Part shown: positions 56,529 to 64,000 of the stretch, in pieces
Numbering within the stretch: the first letter of the stretch is position 1
How the letters are laid out: the number at the start of each line of letters is the position of its first letter
DNA from: Anthostomella pinea
Lineage: Eukaryota > Ascomycota > Sordariomycetes > Xylariales > Xylariaceae
Assembly (NCBI GenBank): GCA_963556695.1
Contig: CAUWAG010000003.1
Location: forward strand, 8,680,001 to 8,744,000
Reading direction: 5' to 3'
Length of the DNA: 64,000 nucleotides
Made by a program: the position numbers and the translations under genes
The notes under the pieces: generated by a model
Seen by the model: the letters and a program-made list of their open reading frames with translations, nothing else
Databases searched by the model: none
What the model was told of the DNA's origin: nothing

Positions 56529-57777
56529 TCAGTAAATATGGTCATCCGCCTCGTCGATATCCGAGTCAGTATACTGAGTCGACGGAGACGAAGACCCAGA
56601 AGACGAAGAGCTGTCGTCATGCGGACCACCCTGCGGACCACTAGCAGACTCGACCTTGTCGTCATTGTCAGATTTAGGCACGTAGGGCTTCAGTCTCGAA
56701 TCGTCAGGCCCCAACTTTTTCGCATCGAACTTCTTGACGGGCGGCGTCGTAGTGATGTCCCCGATCAGCTCGACGGACAGGCGAGCCTTCCAGTCCATGT
56801 CGATGATGCAGTTGATGGCGCAGACGCCCATCATTTCGTAGCGGACCTGGTCGACGTTCAGCCACCCGGACGTGTCGGGGTCCCAGTATGACCCCTCCTG
56901 GTAGCCCTCCTCGCGGCAGAAGAAGTCCGTGATGCGCTGCATCATCTGCTTGACCAGAGCGAAGCAGCGGATCCCCGAGCTGAATTGGTCCCGCTGGGGC
57001 GGGACCCAGGGGGAGAGCCCAGGTCGCATTGGCACCTGGTTTCTTGTACTCCTTGTATGAGCCGGGGGCGAAGGTAATACTGCCTTCCGACGCGAAGATA
57101 CGCTGGATGCGGTCTCTTACGCGCGTGACCCGGGCCCTGGCCTGGTCGCTGCGGACCGGGTCGACGACCGACCACGCTTCCACCCTCGAGTACTCCCTCG
57201 CGCGCACTCTCCGCTCCCGTCTTCCGAGGTGTTTTGTCGTCTCATCAAAGTTGGGATCGGCCTCGTCGCCCCTCAACGAGTGGAAGATAGCGGTCACGAA
57301 ATGCCCCTTCTCGGCTTGGATGGGCCAGAACACATACTGTGCGCCTTTGATGCTGTTCCAGAACTCGAGATCCGTACCGTACAGTCTCAGCTGTCTCCGC
57401 TCGAAATTGGCCTCGCTGCCACCGAAGACATTGACCGGGCCAGGCGTGAGTATCGATATCTGGTCCCCGACAGTTTCAGGCAGCCGGTCTTGGAGGTAGA
57501 GGAGGGGCTGCAACACGTTCAGGGCCTCCAATGGTCTCTCTCTTGCCAGCTGGAGCGTGTTGAGGGCGTAGAGGTTGTTCTCTGCCTCTTTTGGCGGCCG
57601 AAACCCGTTCCCCCGCGTCAGGCCGTTTTGGCTGGGGGGTTTCTCCCCTATCAGGCCGTTGTCGAGGACGGAGGCCCGGCTGAATACTGGCTCGTCTATT
57701 ACTCCGACATCGGGCTTGAAAGGCCTCTTCTTTAGTTTACGCCTCTTGGTGGCTGCTTCGCTCCCGGAGTCGGCCAT
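56529..57777 (-). CDS. Candidate Ulp1/C48-like cysteine protease, one frame break
   Basis: The start ATG at 57777 opens a basic, nuclear-signal-like N-terminus (KRRKLKKRPFKP). An alpha/beta domain follows with GAQYVFWPIQ, GHFVTAIFH (possible catalytic His) and VEAWSVVDPV (possible Asp). The frame breaks at a C5 run on the minus strand (57009-57013). Removing one C joins it to QRDQFSSGIRCFALVKQMM, which has the Gln-to-Cys layout of Ulp1-type proteases, then GYQEGSYWDPDTSGW and an acidic Ser-rich tail ending 56529. The His/Asp/Gln/Cys order and spacing match C48 peptidases, which remove SUMO or related modifiers. Assignment is by motif only. Without the correction the His and Cys lie in different frames. 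Confidence 0.6.
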
Positions 57778-58732
57778 TGTAGCTGAAGATCGGAGTAGGT
57801 CTGGTCTGTTGGGTGTTTCAGTCGTGGTCCAGACGCTACGAGTGCCGCTCTGCTTGGTGGCACTACTGTGGAAGTATGTTTTATCTCGAGTTAGTAATAA
57901 GTATGTGGATGTGAGGCAGGTTGGACTAGTTAGACTTGTTATAACAATGGTGCAGCTTGAAGGTCATCCGTTTTCATCTCGAGTGTCCGTTTTAGACCGA
58001 CTCGCTGCTCAAAACCGCAGCGTCGAAATGGAGCGCATTATTCTTCGAGTCTGCTCAGACTAGTTTCTTTGACACGGGTCCTTTGCCCATCTGATTGCGG
58101 CATTGATTTGGTGTTGTTGAAAGAGAATTCCCCACTCGCCAACCCTTTGTCTCGACTCTCCCCGTCGGTGCAGTTCAGCGGAGCACAATTGTCCGAGTTT
58201 GCCTGCCAGTCTGTAGCATGGCTGGGCTAGAGACTTCTTACGCCAGAAGAATGAGAGGCTCTTACTCACAAGATTGCCCTTGGTGGTGTCAGGTCAGACT
58301 GAGATCTTGATTCTTCAAGACAAGCCTTTGAAGAACGTGCCTAGTGACTTCAAGCGACATCAAGTCTGCAGCGTAATTCAAGTTCTTTTCGTTTGGAAAA
58401 ACTGCGACCATGAAAAGCCTGTCTGTCTCCTTTCGCTGCAATGTCGTAAACACTTCTCATTCTGATTCGCTGACAGCCAATCTGATGTTTGATCATTAAC
58501 GTAGGCATGAGAACACGTAACGCAGGAACCTGAGAACATGAGGATGGCCGTAGTACTTTGTAAGAGCTAGACCGAGTTTCAATAGGTCATCTGTGTCGTG
58601 ATATGCTCGTCTGGAGCCCTCCCATAGTAACCCAGAACGCCGAGTATAATCATTCCTGCCTCCGTCGTCATAATTGCTAGTATCCAAGCCTACAGCGCAA
58701 CATCATCTTGGCGTGATAGTGACTGCCCTCAA
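57778..58732. other. Intergenic, no gene seen
   Basis: 955 bp between two minus-strand genes. No supported features. Confidence 0.5.
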
Positions 58733-59479
58733 CTAGTATTCGCCCTCACGCTTGTGGTGGTGGTGATGCCCGCCTTGGCTGCCGCCGTACTGAGATCCGC
58801 CGTAGCCACCACCGTACTGCTGCTGCTGAGACTCGTGCTTCCTGTCCTTCAGCGCGTCTTCAGCTTTGCTTCCAAGGAAGGCTCCTGCTAGGGCGCCAAT
58901 GATGCCGTGTCCCACTAAAAGCATCGTTAGCATGAGTCATGACATGCGCAAATGTATGGACTTTAATGCATTTACTCACTCTTGTGGCCACCGAATGCGC
59001 CGGCCGCACCTCCAGTCACGGCGCCCATGAATCCACGCTCGCCCTCTTGCGGGTTGTTCGGGTCTGCCGGCTCGCGCTCATAGCCGTATGGGTTGCCTGC
59101 GTCGCCACTTGGTGGCGCACCCTGACCCCATGGGCCGCCTTGCTGATGGTCACCGTATCCCTGGTGTTGCTGTTGGCCGTAGCCTTGCTGCTGACCATAC
59201 TGCTGCTCACCACCGTATCCTTGGTGGCCGTGCTGCTGAGGTGCGCCGTAGGCGCCTTGGCCTTGTTGTTGGTAGTCTTGGCCGTATGCTGGAGCTGGTG
59301 GTGCGCCGTAGCCTATGTCTGTCAGCATGCCAAATACATACCTACTTAAGATCGCAGATGCGCTTACCCTGCTGCTGCTGTGGGTAGCCGCCGTAGCCTT
59401 GCTGCCCGCCCTGAGGATATCCGCCTTGCTGCTGACCGTAGCCTTGCTGGCCGTAGCCGCCGTTTCCGTAGCCTGACAT
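58733..59479 (-). CDS. Glycine-zipper protein with Q/G/Y-rich N-terminus
   Basis: Three exons (59479-59368, 59312-58980, 58914-58733), introns of 55 and 65 nt, 208 residues. The first 110 residues are almost only Gly, Gln, Tyr and Pro in YGQQ/GYGQQQ repeats, a prion-like composition. Then EREPADPNNPQEGERGFMGA leads into a glycine-zipper segment, GAVTGGAAGAFGGHK|MGHGIIGALAGAFLG, rebuilt across intron 2 (branch site GCTAAC), followed by SKAEDALKDRKHE. The tail is Gln/Gly/His-rich (GGHHHHHKREGEY). Glycine zippers pack helices in or on membranes. No signal peptide is present. Function unknown; related short proteins are widespread in fungi. Confidence 0.85.
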
Positions 59480-59968
59480 TGCTGTGTGGTCTGTGGGAGA
59501 AGATAGGTTTTTGAGGTAGGCGGTCGATTTTGAGAGATGTGTGTGATGTTGATGGGATAATGAAGGAATGAACTTGAAAGTTATGATTACGATTGAATGA
59601 CTGGAAGTTGTAGGTTGGTTGGTTGGCGTAACCGGCGCGAGCGGCGCCACCGGAAGTCGGCACGATCGGACGTTGGCGCTATGTTAACGCAACCAAGCGT
59701 CGTCACATGGGATCAACGTCATCACCATCAAACTTACTAATCAATTAAATGTCGTTTACTAGGATTATTTTACATGAATTGCGCATTGTAAAAAATAGTC
59801 GCGTAGTGACGGCTACCTATAGGTGGGTGGGTGAAATAGAACAACGGGGCAAAATTGGCTTATCGCCGTATTGAGACAGTTTGCCTTCTGGTTTCCCATG
59901 CTCGTGAAATGTAGGTACTTAGTATGCACCCGAGTCAGCCTTTTGTGTTGACCGCTAGCGATGACATC
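59480..59968. other. Intergenic, no gene seen
   Basis: Promoter side of the glycine-zipper gene, with a GGTT tract near 59614-59626. Confidence 0.45.
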
Positions 59969-60652
59969 CTAGACACCCTGACTCGCAACCATGCACATGC
60001 AATATTCTCCGTCACTCACCCACAGGCTCTTAGCTCGCCTTAACCTCAATCTTGCGCTGTCACCGTCTCTCCGTAAGTCTGGTCCAGCACCTTCCTCCAC
60101 TTCTTGCTGGGTGAGCTCACTAGCTACTGTACCGGCATCGCTTTTCCCTTTGATCGCTGTGAGATCTGTCTCTATACTGTCAATGAGCTGCTGTGCCAAC
60201 GTTCGGCTTAGAGGATCCAGGCCATTGTCTTTGTCGTTGAACATCCATTTCGAGCAAGACACGAACCGTTCAGCCACACATAATGGATCGGTGACGCCAA
60301 GGTCACACGAGATCACCGCGAAAAGAGAGGTTGAGAACAGGGTTGGTGGTGTAAGTCCAAGATAGCATGTCGAGGACATAGTGTACGCCGACCCAGAAAA
60401 GCATATGTACCCGCGAATATCCCGGCGAGGAAGGGTGTTTTGTGCATATTCTTCATATCGCTTGGAGCCTAGCGGAGAGTTTCTCTGGACGAGGTATCTT
60501 AAAGTGTAGCCTACGATTAGGACGCCTGGGATGCCGAACTGGATGGGTAAGCTGGCTACATAGCATCCAAAGCTGCAGGCCGCCGAGGGCAAAGGGCCAG
60601 AGGAAGAAAGACCGGAGTAGAGGTATCCTACATAGGAGATGGTCGTCGACAA
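59969..60652 (-). CDS. Hypothetical protein, weak support
   Basis: Open frame of 227 codons without an ATG at its start (opens with TTG at 60652; internal ATGs follow later). It has a hydrophobic patch (FGIPGVLIVGYTLRYLVQ) and a helical C-terminal region (LDPLSRTLAQQLIDSIETDL). No family recognised, no supporting intron structure. It may be part of a longer minus-strand gene starting beyond 60652, or chance. Confidence 0.3.
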   Translation of the reverse strand: MSTTISYVGYLYSGLSSSGPLPSAACSFGCYVASLPIQFGIPGVLIVGYTLRYLVQRNSPLGSKRYEEYAQNTLPRRDIRGYICFSGSAYTMSSTCYLGLTPPTLFSTSLFAVISCDLGVTDPLCVAERFVSCSKWMFNDKDNGLDPLSRTLAQQLIDSIETDLTAIKGKSDAGTVASELTQQEVEEGAGPDLRRDGDSARLRLRRAKSLWVSDGEYCMCMVASQGV

Positions 60653-61008
60653 AGGATAGCGGAGGAGTTGCTTAGTTGGATTCTGCTACGTTCGACATAC
60701 GATATCGCCAGACAGTTGGGTCCAAAAGGGGGGTTCATGACCTGATGAGTGGAGACCCTGGCGAACTCGGGGTGCAGATAGGGGGCCATTCGGACATTTC
60801 AACTTGTCCGGAACACGTGGACCCACAGTACCAACTCCACCAACGCCGAAGCGAATTGTATATGAAGCCGTCTGTGCAATGCCTCACCTGGACCTGTCGC
60901 CGACTCCATCCCAAGAGATTCTTCCCAGAGCGTAAATTAACCGACAGACATCAGCCAGCTTGCAGAGACCTCTTCTTATCTTCATCCGCCCCCGCCCTAC
61001 GACTCAAG
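60653..61008. other. Intergenic, no gene seen
   Basis: Short region upstream of the DUF1772 gene; no supported features. Confidence 0.45.
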
Positions 61009-61736
61009 ATGCCCCACCTATCCACCCCCCTAACTCTGTCCGCCACGGGCAGCATCGTCGGCTCCGCCTGGATATCAGGTACACCACCCCGCGTCCCTTT
61101 AAACTTCTCACCAAAACTCCCTGCTTACACTCAGCTCTAACCACATAGGCGGCATCAGTGCCCTATCCATCTGCGCCATCCCCGCCGTCCTCGCGAGCGG
61201 CGCGCCGACCGACGGCCTGGTGCGCGCCTGGTACGCCCAGTTCAGCCGCGCGCTGCACATGCCCGCGATCGCTGTCGTCGCCTCGCTCAACTACTTCTAC
61301 CTGGCGTACCGGCATAACGCCGCGGGTCGCGAGTGGCGGGGTTACGCGGCTGGTGGCGTGGCGAATTTGCTGCTGCCGCCGTTTACGGTGGTAAGTAACT
61401 GATCTGATGTCTTTTCTCTCTCCTTCGAGCTGGCCACAGGAGCAAGTGCCTGGACCCTACGTTTCTCTGGTCGGTCCTGGTCCGACCGACCCCGAACCGC
61501 TCCCAGCAGCCCCCAATCTCGACATTTACTGATTCAGCCTCGTGACATAGGTCTTCATCCATGGCATCAACTCTACCCTGATGGCAAGCATGTCGGCGAG
61601 CGCTGCGGCTGCTGGAAAGGGGCTGACGCATGATGCGGCGAGGCAGCTCATCGCACGATGGGGGAACTTGAATTTCTATCGGATTTTCCCTCCTTTGGCG
61701 GGCGCGGCTCTGGGATTGTGGAACTTGCTGCAATAG
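61009..61736 (+). CDS. DUF1772 membrane protein (anthrone-oxygenase-like)
   Basis: Small four-helix membrane protein of the DUF1772 family. Some fungal members oxidise anthrones in polyketide pathways, others are of unknown role. Three exons (61009-61078, 61149-61390, 61551-61736) with introns of 70 and 160 nt, in frame, 165 residues, the usual length. Visible: LTLSATGSIVGSAWIS, GISALSICAIPAVL, W...FSRALHMPAIAVVASL (conserved helix with His), LLLPPFTVV|FIHGIN and the family end ARWGNLNFYRIFPPLAGAAL then GLWNLL. No polyketide synthase lies in this window, so a cluster role is not supported here. Confidence 0.85.
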
Positions 61737-62346
61737 ACTGCGGTGCGGTCTTGATCTTATCTCGGCATGTGTTCCATCGCTGCTAGCGGTTTGACGACAT
61801 TGTGTACAAAAGAGAGGTGTACTGTACGATCAGGAGCTGTAACGTAGGGAGGCACCAGTGTGGCTCCTCAACCCATTTTCCAGCCACAATGACGGATGGG
61901 TCACGGACCAGGATACAAGGTACCTTGGAGCCCAACTGGTACCCATTTGTACCTGATTTGTACCCAACTGGGATGATGAGCACCACCCATCCTTCCTTTC
62001 CATCAAGCAACTTCCAGAATACAGACCAATAGCCACCTATCGTGACCCTGGTCCTTATTCTGGATACCGCTACTACAAGGCACACCAGTGGTTGATTACC
62101 AACCCCGCAATGGAACGGCATGTATGCAACAGTCATGATTCTTGAGTTCAAATGTGCGTTTTGAGCAAGCTGCTTCTCACGAACCATTAACCACCATTTA
62201 TACGACCAGTACTAGTCAACTTCGTTATCTATTTTCCAGGTTGGGTTATACGTACGTGTATGCTTTGGAAACTGGAACACCCGCCGACGAGACAAGTGTC
62301 ATACAGCTGAGATAGGGGCTTCATATAACCTGATCTGTTACCAGTT
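61737..62346. other. Convergent intergenic, no gene seen
   Basis: Ends of a plus and a minus gene. Contains a short imperfect repeat of GTACC/CAACTGG units around 61921-61980. Confidence 0.45.
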
Positions 62347-63134
62347 TTACCAAGGAAGGTCCTCTCCGTCGTACCGACCACCAACACCGCCGCCATGCTC
62401 CCACCCCTCGACGTAAATGTTCCGATGCCGGCCCGTATCTCCTGGCCCGGCTGATTGCGCAATGCGAACCACCTCCTTCGCGCCGACCTCAGCCGGAAGA
62501 TCAGCCCTCTCGTTCCCAGCCAGATCTGTCCTCAGGTTCCCGGGACTCTGGATCCACACGCAGAACCCTTCGTCCTTCAGGCGATTGGACCAGAGTGCCA
62601 TCAGCATGTGCGTGCCCGCCTTGCTGATCTTGTAGGTGGGGTACGGCACGCTGACTATGGACGGATCCGTCTGGGCTGTCGTGGCCGCGCCGAGCGTGGA
62701 GGAGAAGTTGACGATCTTCTTGGCCCCGCCTTCTCGCAGGAGCGGGAGGAAGGCACACATGGTCTCGTGCGTTCCGAGCACGTTGGTGTCCAGGGCCTCT
62801 CGGAGAAACTCAGTCTCCATGTCTTTGATATTGGGACTGATCCCGGGTCTCGCACCGCGGCATTGTTGATGAGATAATCCAGTCCGGCACCCTCGAGCTC
62901 GGCAGATACATGGGACGCCGCGGCCTTGTTGCTGTCTGGGGAGTCGACCATAAACTACACGTGTCGGACTCGGCCGTTGGCGTTAGACATTACATCGGCG
63001 AGGTCGGGGCTAGGATGTGCAGACCGTGTGGTCGCGAAGATATACTTCACATCCTCGACTGGTTGGGCAACGAGGACTTTGACAAGCCCGAGGCCCAAAC
63101 CTCGGGAGGTACCTGCGATCAGATAAGATGACAT
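62347..63134 (-). pseudogene. Short-chain dehydrogenase/reductase, one stop and one frameshift
   Basis: NAD(P)-dependent oxidoreductase fold. ATG 63134 begins SSYLIAGTSRGLGLGLVKVL, the TGxxxGxG cofactor loop. The frame is cut by TAG at 62957-62955, where CAG (Gln, HVQFMVD) is expected, a C-to-T change. LDYLINNAAV keeps the NNAG-type motif. A one-base loss at a CCC run (62847-62845) then shifts frame. The rest continues with METEFLREALDTNVLGTHE, IVNFSST and the catalytic YPTYKISKAG, then a C-terminus with GNLRTDLAG, ending 62347. Total length would be about 262 residues. All family motifs survive, so loss is recent or the sequence has errors. Substrate unknown. Confidence 0.75.
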
Positions 63135-63602
63135 GATGAAGACATGCAGTCAGACTTCTGATAGATGAGCCGCTCTTACCTCTAGAATCGAGGGCGATTC
63201 TTATCCTTTTTACAATAATGTCGACAGGTGCGAATCTATCCAGATATCCAGCGAGCATTTAAATCCGGCTAGATCCCAATGAAGCCCCTTGAGCATGCAA
63301 TTAGCCTGGATTGTACGCACATACGACTACCTAGGCATATACTAAGATATCATCTTTACACTGTTTCGATCGGTGATGATGATCATCATCATCATCTACT
63401 TCTACTTCAAAGCTCATATATTGCATCGCTGTGTAGCAAACACACCCCGCCCCCCGGCACACAACGTGAGGCGAGTAATTTGTAAGCAGCGGGGGCCATC
63501 AAGCAACTCTGAACCATCTATGAAGGTGACACAGCTGCCATTCCTATCAATGGTAACTCAGTTTTGACGATTGGCCCGGGACATGGCTTACCAAGCCGAA
63601 TC
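63135..63602. other. Intergenic, no gene seen
   Basis: Between two minus-strand genes. Contains a short GATGAT/CATCAT tract near 63374-63398. Confidence 0.45.
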
Positions 63603-63965
63603 TCATGCCGAAACGTCGAGCCTCATTGACCGGGCGACGTTCTGGACCGAAACAGAAGAAGCTGTTCCGGTGCCGTTCGCATCGCCCACTCCTAGCTCGA
63701 TGGCTTCATTCGTCGGCGGTTGACTGTTCGGCGCCCTTCGTCTGTGACCAGGAGCAAGAGATCGCAGATGATGTGTGATATTACTCAGTGCAGGCCGGTG
63801 GAACGCCTCCTGGATGTTCTCAAGCGAGCGACCGCGAGTCTCGGGCATATACGCCGCTAGGACGGCAACGGTTCCCAGAGCGAGTCCTCCAAAGAGGAAA
63901 TAGGCGCCGAACGAGGATGCTTCGAGCAGGATCGGAGCCAGGATTGCCACAAGCCAGTTCGTGAA
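63603..63965 (-). CDS. MFS (sugar-transporter-type) permease, last exon only
   Basis: C-terminal exon of a major facilitator superfamily transporter in the plasma membrane. The acceptor CCCAG ends at 63966, with a branch-like GCTAAGAC upstream. Coding starts FTNWLVAILAPILLEASSFG, then AYFLFGGLALGTVAVLAAY (last helix) and the family signature PETRGRSLENIQEAF. A hydrophilic cytoplasmic tail of about 70 residues ends at 63603. The rest of the gene lies beyond the right edge. Substrate cannot be told from this piece. Confidence 0.85.
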   Translation of the reverse strand, partial: FTNWLVAILAPILLEASSFGAYFLFGGLALGTVAVLAAYMPETRGRSLENIQEAFHRPALSNITHHLRSLAPGHRRRAPNSQPPTNEAIELGVGDANGTGTASSVSVQNVARSMRLDVSA

Positions 63966-64000
63966 CTGGGAATGATGTCTTAGCATGACGGGCATAACGT

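Noticed and set aside
61009..63134. Polyketide gene cluster formed by DUF1772 protein and SDR
   Set aside because: No polyketide synthase, regulator or other tailoring enzymes adjoin, and the SDR is broken.

Overview
The window reads as nuclear DNA of a filamentous ascomycete (Pezizomycotina, probably a Sordariomycete). The evidence is short GT-AG introns of about 50-160 nt with CTRAY-type branch sites, GC-rich coding sequence, a 5-kb AT-saturated block of the kind left by repeat-induced point mutation (RIP), a pogo/Fot1-type transposon, TTAGGG-type telomeric motifs, and gene families typical of these fungi. Gene models were read by eye, joining exons by frame and family conservation. No search was run, so family names rest on recognised motifs.

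Layout, left to right. A secreted GH3 beta-glucosidase runs off the left edge (1-1760, minus). An AIM6-like phosphodiesterase without an obvious N-terminus follows (3110-4174). A 480-bp TA-flanked MITE (5841-6320) lies beside an ankyrin-repeat remnant. Next come a five-exon fungal rhodopsin-fold membrane protein (8064-9570), an unrecognised protein between two interstitial telomeric motifs (12472-13581), and a DUF4140/DUF4139 protein (14908-17249). A dead pogo-like transposon with complete ends and a TA duplication occupies 20052-22200. After it are a Zn2Cys6 transcription factor (25233-28016), a METTL16-like RNA methyltransferase (29075-30652), an FAD monooxygenase (32045-33653) and a five-exon protein with an HELMH zinc-protease-like motif (34355-36875). 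The AT-rich block (37811-42760) contains two copies of a roughly 203-bp LTR-like element.

To the right of the block lie the divergent PLP-synthase pair PDX2/PDX1 (42885-45461), a secreted SGNH/rhamnogalacturonan-acetylesterase-like enzyme (45710-46755), phospholipase D (47731-50497), glycolipid transfer protein HET-C2 (52115-52941), a broken secreted-protein gene (55302-56103), a Ulp1/C48-like cysteine-protease candidate with a frame break (56529-57777), a glycine-zipper protein with a Q/G/Y-rich N-terminus (58733-59479), a DUF1772 protein (61009-61736), a broken short-chain dehydrogenase (62347-63134) and the C-terminus of an MFS transporter at the right edge.

Most genes look like independent housekeeping or secreted-enzyme loci. 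The clear functional unit is PDX2/PDX1: the two subunits of one enzyme complex transcribed divergently from a 767-bp intergenic region. I did not find a convincing novel multi-gene system. The most useful unusual observations are the HELMH protein, the small LTR-like hairpin element, and a run of single-base homopolymer frame breaks across six genes. Those breaks are either recent gene decay or assembly error, and they affect how every broken gene here should be read.
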